Notes under the pieces: generated by a model
What the model was told of the DNA's origin: nothing
Databases searched by the model: none
What the model saw: the letters and a program-made list of their open reading frames with translations, nothing else
Assembly: GCA_016840695.1 (NCBI GenBank)
Contig: JAEORV010000158.1
Span: 1 to 5,212, forward strand
Reading direction: 5' to 3'
DNA from: Promethearchaeota archaeon
Lineage (GTDB): Archaea > Asgardarchaeota > Lokiarchaeia > Sigyniarchaeales > SOKP01
Length of the DNA: 5,212 nucleotides
Position numbers and translations under genes: made by a program
Part shown: one piece after another, positions 1-5,212 of the stretch
Layout: every line of letters starts with the position of its first letter
How positions within the stretch are numbered: position 1 is the first letter of the stretch

Positions 1-77
1 GACCTATCTGGTTTTGGATAGTTATATTGCTTGCAATTTTGTTTCCTGTTATAATCGTTTTTATTGGAGGGATATAA
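1..77 (+). CDS. C-terminal end of an unidentified membrane protein (5' truncated)
   Basis: Reading from base 3, the frame is open up to a TAA at 75-77 and encodes 24 residues, beginning PIWFWIVILLAILFPV and ending FIGGI. Almost all are hydrophobic or aromatic, which is what a C-terminal transmembrane helix with a very short tail looks like. The other two forward frames give no such pattern: frame 1 stops at base 21, and frame 2 runs as an unremarkable mixed peptide into a TGA at 80-82. The stop lies one base before the proposed TTG start of the methyltransferase gene, whose ribosome binding site sits inside these last codons. This is typical of genes in one operon. The family cannot be told from so short a piece; a permease, an ABC transporter membrane subunit or a small membrane protein are all possible. 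Confidence 0.6.
   Translation, partial: PIWFWIVILLAILFPVIIVFIGGI
66..71 (+). promoter_or_regulatory. Ribosome binding site that decides the TTG start of the first methyltransferase
   Basis: GGAGGG at 66-71 is a strong Shine-Dalgarno match, with seven bases between it and the TTG at 79-81. The in-frame TTG at 64-66 would put the site inside the gene with nothing upstream. The in-frame GTG at 88-90 would leave a 16-base gap. The TTG at 79 is therefore the best start. Confidence 0.7.
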
Positions 78-78
78 A

Positions 79-720
79 TTGAATTTAGTGGATAAATACA
101 TTCAACAATTTCGAAATCCGTCGGGATTTGTTGGAAGGCTCGTTGGCATCAACATGAATTTTGGGCATCAGAGACTTTACAAGCGGGCCTTAAATATGAT
201 AAATCGCAATAATATTTATAAAATCTTGGATATTGGATGCGGGGGAGGTAGGTTCATTCAAATGCTTTCAAAAAATTTTCCTTCTGCTAAAATATATGGG
301 ATTGATTATTCCGAAACAATGGTGAAAACTACTTCAAAACTAAACAGAGAATTGATAGAGAGAGGAAGAGTAATAATTAGACAAGGTTCGGTTTCCAAGC
401 TTCCTTTTTCAGAAAATAGTTTTGATTTAGTAACAGGAATCGAAACGTGCTACTTTTGGTCAAACCTAAGTAATGACTTGAAAGAGGTTAAGCGAGTTCT
501 CAAACCAGGAGCCAGCTTGATATTAGTTAATGAAATGCACGAACATCACGATAAAAATCCAATCGTGGAAAAATTGTTGAATAAAGTAGATCTAAATTTA
601 CTCACAACTAGGCAGTTTTATAATCATGTTAAAGATGCAGGTTTTACAAGTATAGAAATTGAAACAAAAGGTAACCTTATAGAAATAAAAAGTATTAAAC
701 CAATAGAGGATATCACATGA
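79..720 (+). CDS. Class I SAM-dependent methyltransferase (UbiE/Methyltransf_11-like)
   Basis: A soluble Rossmann-fold methyltransferase of 213 residues if translation begins at TTG 79. The SAM-binding glycine motif LDIGCGGG is at residues 50-57. The acidic end of strand 2 is at GIDYS (74-78), and the LPFSENSFDLV stretch just before 120 is the usual motif II/post-motif region. KEVKRVLKPGASLILVNE (135-152) is the typical motif III helix and strand. The N-terminus contains NPSGFVGRLVG followed by an M..GH pattern, which recalls a subgroup of small methyltransferases I know from Clostridia and methanogens, where this element precedes the SAM fold. The C-terminal half is short and gives no substrate clue; small molecules, lipids or quinone-like compounds are all possible. 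It follows a membrane-protein gene by one base and overlaps the next methyltransferase gene by four bases, so the three are probably co-transcribed. Methyltransferase activity is well supported; the substrate is unknown. Confidence 0.9.
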   Translation: MNLVDKYIQQFRNPSGFVGRLVGINMNFGHQRLYKRALNMINRNNIYKILDIGCGGGRFIQMLSKNFPSAKIYGIDYSETMVKTTSKLNRELIERGRVIIRQGSVSKLPFSENSFDLVTGIETCYFWSNLSNDLKEVKRVLKPGASLILVNEMHEHHDKNPIVEKLLNKVDLNLLTTRQFYNHVKDAGFTSIEIETKGNLIEIKSIKPIEDIT

Positions 721-1535
721 ACGAAACAAAAATTAACTATGGAAATTGGGTACCAAAAAAAATGATTGTCATTGCGTTCGTCATGGCAATTACTTTTACT
801 ATTATATCAATCCTGATATATCCTTTTACCTTTAACATCATTCTTACTAATAATATCGACATTTTTCCGCTATTTCTAGCCCTAAACATTATATTATGGG
901 TGATTGATTTCTTCTGCATTTTTATTACCGTTTTTTTTACGAGCTTGTATCGAGCATTTGATGCGAATAACGAAAAATTGCAAAATGATATAAGAAACAT
1001 AGTTTTAGAGAACCTTCAATGGAACGGTGAAGGGAAAGCTCTCGATATTGGGACGGGAAGCGGGTATTTGGCGATAAAATTAGCGAAGTTCAATAATAAC
1101 TCTGAAGCGATAGGGATTGATTATTGGGGTAGTTCCTGGAGTTATTCAGTGAAACTATGCGAGCAGAACGCTGAAAAAGAAGGCGTGAAAGAAAGAACAA
1201 GATTTCAAAGAGCAGATGCCGCTAATTTACCGTTTGAAGACGAAACTTTTGATGCTATTGTCAGTAATTTAGTATTCCATAATATAGCAAAGATTAGAGA
1301 TAAAAGCAAATTTTTTAAAGAAGCTTTGCGTGTTTTAAAGAAGGGTGGAGCATTCTCAATTCAAGATAAAGTGAAAAGTAAAATTCTATATGGTAATTTC
1401 AACAAATTAGAGAAAAAAATCGAAGAAACTGGAGTTGCTGAGATGCATTACAAGGATACAAATCTTGCACTAGAGATGCCCAGATCGGCGCGCATGGAAC
1501 TGAAAACGATGGGCATATTTTACGGAATAAAATAA
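717..1535 (+). CDS. Membrane-anchored class I SAM-dependent methyltransferase
   Basis: This 272-residue protein has two parts. Residues about 16-37 and 47-75 are strongly hydrophobic and should form two membrane helices, leaving the catalytic part attached to the membrane, probably on the cytoplasmic side. From about residue 88 a class I methyltransferase domain follows: LDIGTGSG (109-116) binds SAM, GIDYWG (133-138) carries the acidic ribose-binding position, LPFEDETFDAIVSNLVFH (171-188) covers motif II, and EALRVLKKGGAFSIQD (202-217) is motif III. The opening NYGNWVPKKM and the GIDYWG and SNLVFH elements resemble a family of membrane-tethered methyltransferases that I recall from Clostridia and archaea, with no known substrate. 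The start ATG overlaps the preceding stop as ATGA, with a GAGG site at 706-709, so translation is probably coupled. A membrane-associated or hydrophobic substrate is an inference from the anchor. Confidence 0.88.
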   Translation: MNETKINYGNWVPKKMIVIAFVMAITFTIISILIYPFTFNIILTNNIDIFPLFLALNIILWVIDFFCIFITVFFTSLYRAFDANNEKLQNDIRNIVLENLQWNGEGKALDIGTGSGYLAIKLAKFNNNSEAIGIDYWGSSWSYSVKLCEQNAEKEGVKERTRFQRADAANLPFEDETFDAIVSNLVFHNIAKIRDKSKFFKEALRVLKKGGAFSIQDKVKSKILYGNFNKLEKKIEETGVAEMHYKDTNLALEMPRSARMELKTMGIFYGIK

Positions 1536-1546
1536 GTAACTATCGA

Positions 1547-1585
1547 TTCTTGCTTATCTTTCCTTGCTTTTCTTCATTCTTTTTA
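1547..1585 (+). terminator. Possible T-rich termination zone for the methyltransferase operon
   Basis: Past the TAA at 1533-1535 the plus strand becomes very pyrimidine-rich, with repeated T runs ending in TTTTT. Archaeal RNA polymerase can stop on such tracts without a hairpin, and I see no stable hairpin here. However, the tract lies over the Lys/Arg-rich end of the opposing gene, whose AAA/AAG/AGA codons alone would produce it, so termination is only a possibility. Confidence 0.22.
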
Positions 1586-2240
1586 GTGCTCTTTGTTCGA
1601 GTAATTTCGAATAATCTTCCCAAATGTCAGGTTCGCCCGGCTTTTTCTCCGTAATGACAAAATTACAACAATCTGCTCCAGCAGGAATCGTTTTGGTAAA
1701 CTCTATTTGATAATCTTTACCTGTTGGGTTAAATTCTTTAAATGCATCAATAATTCCCTGGACGAGGTATCGTTGAACTCTACAATCGAACGCTCTATAC
1801 ACGTTTTGCAATGGACACCATAAAATGTCAAACGAGCATTTGTCTTCCGCGTCAATTCGAGGGTCTTCTATGGACGTCCACGCTTGCGTGTTCACGATTG
1901 TTGTTAAAAAGCTCATCAACTCTATGGGTGAAATGTCTGGAGGAACTTCTGCCTTCTCGATGATCTGCCTTCCCACGTCGTATCCCGTTTTTATCAAGGC
2001 CTTGTTTGCCGCTTTTTGTCCTTCGATGCCGAACGATGCTTCGTTCTCTTTTAGCATGTTAATAACGGCCATTGACATGAAAAGGCCAAACTGCAAGAGC
2101 GCTGTGGGATCGAAATCCTCGCGCCCTAACGCGTCCTTTCTGAATTGATCGAGTGCTTCTTTAAACGGCTCGCCGAGTTTTGTGTTTTTCCAACTTTCTT
2201 CCTTTCGGTCTGCACCTTTTAATATTCCTTCTTTTATCAA
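1554..2240 (-). CDS. L-2-amino-thiazoline-4-carboxylic acid hydrolase-like (ATC hydrolase family-like) protein
   Basis: A soluble 228-residue protein that resembles the ATC hydrolase-like family, which is common in anaerobic archaea and bacteria and mostly uncharacterised. The match is by motif memory: a mainly helical N-terminal half with a GYDVGRQI helix (87-94), then a Cys-rich alpha/beta part with C135, WCP at 141-143, C153, a helix leading to FNP (170-172), and FTKTIPAGADCCNF (181-194). The last is close to the family's 'TKT..GDD.CDF' ending. The usual C..D pair after the second cysteine is not clear (DCRVQ is seen), so the named reaction, ring opening of ATC towards cysteine, should not be assumed. 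The C-terminus is rich in Lys and Arg. The only in-frame start is TTG at 2240-2238, because a TGA lies a few codons upstream. It follows the 118-residue gene on the same strand after 104 bases and converges with the methyltransferase operon. Confidence 0.7.
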   Translation of the reverse strand: MIKEGILKGADRKEESWKNTKLGEPFKEALDQFRKDALGREDFDPTALLQFGLFMSMAVINMLKENEASFGIEGQKAANKALIKTGYDVGRQIIEKAEVPPDISPIELMSFLTTIVNTQAWTSIEDPRIDAEDKCSFDILWCPLQNVYRAFDCRVQRYLVQGIIDAFKEFNPTGKDYQIEFTKTIPAGADCCNFVITEKKPGEPDIWEDYSKLLEQRALKRMKKSKER

Positions 2241-2245
2241 GATAT

Positions 2246-2250
2246 ATCAC
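2246..2250 (-). promoter_or_regulatory. Ribosome binding site supporting the TTG start of the ATC hydrolase-like gene
   Basis: On the minus strand GTGAT lies five bases before the TTG start. It pairs with the AUCAC part of the 16S rRNA 3' end, a variant (GGTGAT) often used in archaea. The match is only five bases in AT-rich DNA, but it sits at the right distance and supports the unusual start codon. Confidence 0.45.
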
Positions 2251-2279
2251 GATTAATATGATTAAATATGATAATTGAG

Positions 2280-2299
2280 AATTAATTAAATAATTAATT
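2280..2299 (-). promoter_or_regulatory. AT-only 9-bp inverted repeat overlapping a possible TATA element
   Basis: The arms AATTAATTA (2280-2288) and TAATTAATT (2291-2299) are perfect inverted copies separated by AA. On the minus strand the same stretch contains TTTAATTAAT, a plausible archaeal TATA box 40-50 bases before the TTG start at 2240, which would give a leader of roughly 20 bases with the GTGAT site in it. It could be a promoter, an operator half-pair, or simply a chance product of AT-only sequence. Confidence 0.3.
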
Positions 2300-2314
2300 T
2301 AAAAATTAAAAATC
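2298..2314 (-). terminator. Possible T-tract terminator of the 118-residue gene
   Basis: Read on the minus strand, this stretch is GATTTTTAATTTTTAAA, with two runs of five T about 30-45 bases past the TAG stop at 2347-2345. Two closely spaced T-tracts without a hairpin are a common archaeal termination signal. If it works, the ATC hydrolase-like gene downstream needs its own promoter, for which the adjacent AT block is the candidate. Confidence 0.35.
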
Positions 2315-2344
2315 AGGAAAGATTTGTTCTATTGAAAAACAGAT

Positions 2345-2701
2345 CTATTCGTAAACCACACACGCCGCTATCGTGTGGTGCCATGGAACTTTATCGCCGT
2401 CAAATATTACCATTTTCACGTCATCTATTGGTTCTTTTCCCGTGTGATTATTAAAAACCTTCCACGCAATCTTTCCAAGTCCTTCTGGATTAGTTACGAG
2501 TTCTTTAAAGCTGTCCTTGATCCCACCATAAAATATGGACTTTGAATCGAGGATGTTCTTTATATCTCCTAGGTCTAGCATTCTCTCCTTTGCCATGTTC
2601 TCCGTTACCTGCGAGTAAAACTCACCGGCAAATTTTGAAGCCAACTCTTCGGGCGTTCCTTCTTTTCTATCGTACAATATCACTATTCCTATAGGTTTCA
2701 T
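2345..2701 (-). CDS. Uncharacterised 118-residue soluble protein
   Basis: I do not recognise this family. The protein looks like a small soluble alpha/beta domain. It opens with a likely beta strand (GIVILYD, residues 5-11) and continues with a long helix (about 17-40, containing EELASKFAGEFY). A mixed middle part follows with a GG turn (59-60), then an amphipathic helix around GKIAWKVF (76-83). It ends with two strands, VKMVIFDG (95-102) and TIAACVVYE (110-118), joined by a DKVPWHH turn with a His pair at 108-109. There is no signal peptide, membrane segment or Cys-rich motif. It is very likely a real gene, because the start ATG has a strong GGAGTGAT site five bases upstream and a well-placed TATA-like box before that. 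It is divergent from the SIR2-TPR gene and lies upstream of the ATC hydrolase-like gene on the same strand; whether they share a pathway is not shown. Confidence 0.78.
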   Translation of the reverse strand: MKPIGIVILYDRKEGTPEELASKFAGEFYSQVTENMAKERMLDLGDIKNILDSKSIFYGGIKDSFKELVTNPEGLGKIAWKVFNNHTGKEPIDDVKMVIFDGDKVPWHHTIAACVVYE

Positions 2702-2706
2702 TTTTT

Positions 2707-2714
2707 ATCACTCC
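2707..2714 (-). promoter_or_regulatory. Ribosome binding site of the 118-residue gene
   Basis: The minus strand reads GGAGTGAT, five bases before the ATG at 2701-2699. It is the full anti-Shine-Dalgarno complement GGAGGTGAT with one G missing, so it is strong evidence for this start and for the gene being expressed. Confidence 0.7.
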
Positions 2715-2739
2715 AATCATGAAATAATACTATTAATTT

Positions 2740-2751
2740 CTTTATATAAAG
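2740..2751 (-). promoter_or_regulatory. TATA-like promoter element, perfect palindrome CTTTATATAAAG
   Basis: CTTTATATAAAG is a 12-bp perfect palindrome and a close match to the archaeal TATA consensus. Its centre is about 44 bases from the ATG at 2701. With the usual 25 or so bases from TATA box to transcription start, the transcript would begin near 2720 and have a leader of about 20 bases holding the GGAGTGAT site. This spacing fits the minus-strand gene well. It is too far (over 110 bases) from the SIR2-TPR start to be its simple promoter unless that gene has a long leader. Confidence 0.5.
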
Positions 2752-2824
2752 CGAATTAAATCTAAATTTTAAGATTTTACTTAATGAATCATAAGAAAAA
2801 AGGAATTATTGGGAAGAATACTAA

Positions 2825-2834
2825 AGTTTTAAAC
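2825..2834 (+). promoter_or_regulatory. Weak candidate TATA element for the SIR2-TPR gene
   Basis: AGTTTTAAAC is the most box-like stretch close to the start at 2868, but it would place the transcription start near 2854, right at the ribosome binding site. Other AT-rich stretches further up (around 2761-2780) are equally possible. Treat it as a guess. The rest of the 166-bp divergent region shows nothing else I can name. Confidence 0.22.
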
Positions 2835-2854
2835 ATTTAATTATTATGATTTCT

Positions 2855-2861
2855 AGGAGGT
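2855..2861 (+). promoter_or_regulatory. Ribosome binding site of the SIR2-TPR gene
   Basis: AGGAGGT is a near-perfect Shine-Dalgarno sequence with six bases before the ATG at 2868-2870. It fixes the start of the long open frame. Confidence 0.8.
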
Positions 2862-2867
2862 AATTTC

Positions 2868-5212
2868 ATGTCAGAAAAAGAGGTTTTAGAGGAATATACG
2901 GGGAATTTGGACGAATTATTTTTAAAGGATTCTACATGGACGTTTCTTGTAGGGGCAGGCGCTTCAATGGATGCGCCGTCAAGTTTACCTTCAGCGCGAC
3001 AAATTAGCAGGATAATATTAGAATATTTAGCTCCAGAAGAGGAACTGGAAAATCTGTTGTCGTTAGAAATGTTGCGATACGAATTGCTTGTCGAATCGAT
3101 ACAAGACATGTTCGACACGGAATTGGTCTTCATGGATTATTTTGACGAAATTAAAGAACCAAATTTGATCCATCTATTTTTGGCAACAGCAATTAGCAGA
3201 AATAACTACGTGGTCACCACGAATTTTGATTATTTAATCGAAAGGGCTTTAATGCGCGTGCTTTCAGAAGATCTTCATCATCAAATCATGCCGATCATCA
3301 CGAAAGAGGATTTTTTAGAGCATCAAGATCCTCAAGCATTGATTGAGTTGGGAAAACATCCGTTATATAAAATTCACGGATCAAAAACCAACATCATTAC
3401 GAAAGAGGTTACAATAGATTCACTCATCACGACCATCTCAGATCTAGGGAAGGATAGAGAAAGTGGAGAAACATTTGCCATTGAACCCTATAAGAAACCT
3501 GCGGTAAATAATTTGATGAAGGAACAATCGCTCATGGTGATGGGATATTCGGGAAGCGATGATTTTGATATAGGTCCCGTGTTAAAAGAATTACCACATC
3601 TTAAAAACCTCATTTGGATAGAACACGTTCTGGACGATGATATAAGCGTGTATAAAATTGAAAAAGTAGAAGAAGAGCGCATCTTGGATGAATTATCAAA
3701 ACCCGAAAGCTTATTAGCGGAAATACGATCGGACGTCGACTTTGAGGTTTATTTAGTCAGGGCCAATACGGGAAACTTCTTACACAAGCACGTGTGGAAG
3801 CAAATTCTCACTAAATCGCCGATAATATACCCTAAAAGTGAAGAAGACGCAATTAAACCTCCAGATTTTAGAGAGTGGGCACGTTCGATCTATGGACAAA
3901 CGGAACCTATCTATAAATATCAATTAGCAGGAAAATTATTCCTCGATTTAAACCAATACAAGGCAGTAGTTCGTTGCGCTGAAAAGGGATTAGAATTATG
4001 CAAGGGAAAAGACGACGAAAGCTTGCAAAATTCATCAACATTTTACAATCATTTAGGATTGGCATGCCACGAGCTTGGCAAGGTTGATAAAGCCTTGGAC
4101 TATCACGAAAAGTCATTGAAAGTAGCTAAAAAGTTTGGTGATAACGATAGCGCAATTGCCAATTTAAGTGGTATTGGATATAGTTACTATAGCAAGGGAG
4201 ATTATGAAAAAGCCCTTGAGATATTCAGTCGAGCCTATAATTTAGCAAAAGAAGAAAATTTACCTAAACGGATTTTCACGATGTGTAATAACATTGGCAT
4301 GATTTACAGGGATTGGGGGGAATACGATAAGGCCATGGAATACTTAAACATTGCTTTACAAAAAGCAGAAGAAGAAGGGATGCTTAACGGGAAGGCCATT
4401 ACTTATAGTAATATTGGATTGATATATCAGGCTCGTTTTGAATATGATAAAGCGTTAGAAAATCAAAATTTAGCTTTAGAGATAAACAGGCAATTAGGGA
4501 ATCTCAAAGGGATTGCGTCACGATATAGTCACATTGGCGTGATATACCACATGCAAGAAGACAATGATACTGCTCTTGAATATTTTCAAAAGGGACTGGA
4601 AATCAGCAGAAAAATAGGAGACCTAGCCAACGAAGCAGCGGCATTAGGAAATATAGCTCAAGTACACAGGGTAAACGAAGAATACGATGAAGCCTTGGAA
4701 ATATACGAAAGAATTATAAAAATAGCTGAAGAACTTAATCAGCTCAAATCAAAATCCATCAGGTTGAATAATATTGGCATGATTTACCAGGAAATGGGAG
4801 ATTTAGACAAAGCTCTTGAACATGTCAAACAAGCACTCGAGATTGATGAACAAATTAATTATCTTTCTGGGGTTGCTACAGATAACAACAATTTAGGGAT
4901 GATTTCCTTTAAAAAGAAAGAATATCGAGAAGCTCTTGAATATTATCAACACGCTCTTGAAATTTCTGAAAAAATGGGCAATATAGAGCTAAAAAATACC
5001 ATTACAGAAAACATCAAGATAACATTCGAAGAGATGGGAGATGTAAACAAGGAAGATGGTCATACTGAAGAAGCCGTGAAATATTACGAAAAAGCGCTAC
5101 AAATAGCAAGGGACCAAAACAACTTGAAAAGTCAATCGTATTGCTTGTACTTGATCGGAATTGCTTACTATTACGACGATCAGAACGATTTAGGGCTTGA
5201 ATACTTTCACAA
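2868..5212 (+). CDS. SIR2-like NADase domain fused to a TPR array (3' truncated by the window)
   Basis: The frame is open from ATG 2868 to the window end, 781 codons without a stop. Residues about 14-315 are a SIR2-like (SIR2_2-type) domain. FLVGAGASMDAPSSLPSA (26-43) is the NAD-binding GAG.S loop, TTNFDYLIERAL (117-128) holds the catalytic-type Asn119 and Asp121, YKIHGS (167-172) holds His170, and MGYSGSDDFDI (225-235) is the closing motif typical of this subfamily. No zinc-binding Cys cluster is present in the SIR2 region, unlike deacetylase sirtuins, which favours NAD cleavage over deacetylation. After a linker, TPR units run from about residue 347 to the end, eight of them at an exact 40-residue period. 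There is no signal peptide or membrane segment, so it is probably cytoplasmic. In known defence proteins (ThsA, DSR2, SIR2-STAND) a SIR2 domain depletes NAD when a sensor part detects phage. A similar role is an inference from architecture. The true C-terminus lies outside the window. Confidence 0.9.
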   Translation, partial: MSEKEVLEEYTGNLDELFLKDSTWTFLVGAGASMDAPSSLPSARQISRIILEYLAPEEELENLLSLEMLRYELLVESIQDMFDTELVFMDYFDEIKEPNLIHLFLATAISRNNYVVTTNFDYLIERALMRVLSEDLHHQIMPIITKEDFLEHQDPQALIELGKHPLYKIHGSKTNIITKEVTIDSLITTISDLGKDRESGETFAIEPYKKPAVNNLMKEQSLMVMGYSGSDDFDIGPVLKELPHLKNLIWIEHVLDDDISVYKIEKVEEERILDELSKPESLLAEIRSDVDFEVYLVRANTGNFLHKHVWKQILTKSPIIYPKSEEDAIKPPDFREWARSIYGQTEPIYKYQLAGKLFLDLNQYKAVVRCAEKGLELCKGKDDESLQNSSTFYNHLGLACHELGKVDKALDYHEKSLKVAKKFGDNDSAIANLSGIGYSYYSKGDYEKALEIFSRAYNLAKEENLPKRIFTMCNNIGMIYRDWGEYDKAMEYLNIALQKAEEEGMLNGKAITYSNIGLIYQARFEYDKALENQNLALEINRQLGNLKGIASRYSHIGVIYHMQEDNDTALEYFQKGLEISRKIGDLANEAAALGNIAQVHRVNEEYDEALEIYERIIKIAEELNQLKSKSIRLNNIGMIYQEMGDLDKALEHVKQALEIDEQINYLSGVATDNNNLGMISFKKKEYREALEYYQHALEISEKMGNIELKNTITENIKITFEEMGDVNKEDGHTEEAVKYYEKALQIARDQNNLKSQSYCLYLIGIAYYYDDQNDLGLEYFH
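4029..4988 (+). repeat. Eight in-phase 120-bp units encoding 40-residue TPRs
   Basis: Within the SIR2-TPR gene, residues 388-707 divide into eight consecutive units of exactly 40 residues with no insertion or deletion. The N-I/L-G position recurs at residues 397, 437, 477, 517, 557, 597 (Ala), 637 and 677. The alanine of the 'KALE' element recurs at 409, 449, 489, 529, 569, 609, 649 and 689. This is the longer TPR form (TPR_12/kinesin light chain/LGN-like) rather than the 34-residue form. A weaker unit precedes it (about 347-383). Past residue 707, one unit is lengthened to 47 residues by about seven extra residues around VNKEDGH (726-732), and a further unit begins at about 755 and runs off the window. 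Some units share near-identical DNA, for example the NNIGMIY codons at 4287-4307 and 4767-4787, while others differ at many synonymous sites. Confidence 0.88.

Noticed and set aside
64..78. Five-residue longer N-terminus of the first methyltransferase, starting at TTG 64
   Set aside because: This start would have the GGAGGG ribosome binding site inside the gene and no site before it, and it would overlap the upstream membrane-protein frame by 14 bases.
737..1000. Open frame of 87 codons on the minus strand
   Set aside because: It lies opposite the two membrane helices of the second methyltransferase and has no ribosome binding site or recognisable domain; it is a shadow of the real gene.
1825..2148. 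Open frame of 107 codons on the plus strand
   Set aside because: It is antisense to the ATC hydrolase-like gene, with Ser-rich composition that mirrors the coding strand and no family match.
2280..2314. CRISPR leader, attachment site or replication origin in the AT-only block
   Set aside because: There are no direct repeats with spacers, no tRNA or integrase nearby, and only one small inverted repeat, which AT-only DNA easily yields by chance.
2837..3133. Open frame of 98 codons on the minus strand
   Set aside because: It overlaps the start of the SIR2 domain, whose motifs are unmistakable on the plus strand, and has a low-complexity Ser/Asn-rich product.
2868..3600. True sirtuin protein deacetylase
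   Set aside because: No CxxC pairs for a structural zinc module are present in the SIR2 region, and the GYSGSDDFD ending belongs to the SIR2_2-type NADase-like group.
3488..4116. Two minus-strand open frames (3488-3682 and 3907-4116)
   Set aside because: Both lie opposite the SIR2-TPR coding sequence and show no ribosome binding sites or domain features.

Overview
The window looks like AT-rich prokaryotic DNA, most likely archaeal. This rests on a TATA-like element at a spacing that fits archaeal promoters upstream of one gene (TTTATATAAA, about 40 bases before the start codon), Shine-Dalgarno sites of the GGAG(G)TGAT type, TTG start codons, AT-only intergenic DNA, and protein families common in anaerobic archaea. 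A TPR-rich, AT-rich lineage such as Asgard/Promethearchaeota would fit, but nothing here proves it and an anaerobic bacterium is not excluded. No rRNA, tRNA, CRISPR array or insertion sequence was recognised.

Plus strand, 1-1535: a tightly packed run of three genes. First is the last 24 codons of a membrane protein, ending in a hydrophobic helix. One base after its stop comes a soluble class I SAM-dependent methyltransferase starting at TTG (79). Its stop overlaps the start of a second methyltransferase (717-1535), which carries two N-terminal membrane segments. The packing points to one operon with translational coupling; the substrates are unknown.

Minus strand, 2701-1554: two genes converge on the methyltransferase operon with only 18 bases between the stops. 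The upstream one (2701-2345) encodes a 118-residue soluble protein that I do not recognise. The downstream one (2240-1554) encodes a 228-residue cysteine-containing protein that resembles the L-2-amino-thiazoline-4-carboxylic acid hydrolase-like family. Between them lies an AT-only spacer with T-tracts and a 9-bp inverted repeat.

Plus strand, 2868 to the window end: a large gene without a stop, 781 codons visible. It encodes an N-terminal SIR2-like domain with the expected NAD-site motifs (GAGAS, TNFD, a catalytic-type His in KIHGS, GYSGSDDFD), followed by about ten TPR units. Eight of these follow each other at an exact 40-residue (120-bp) period. It is divergent from the 118-residue gene across a 166-bp intergenic region. 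The architecture resembles SIR2-based NAD-depleting immune effectors with a repeat sensor module, and it is the most interesting element here. Its C-terminus and any partner gene lie beyond the window.
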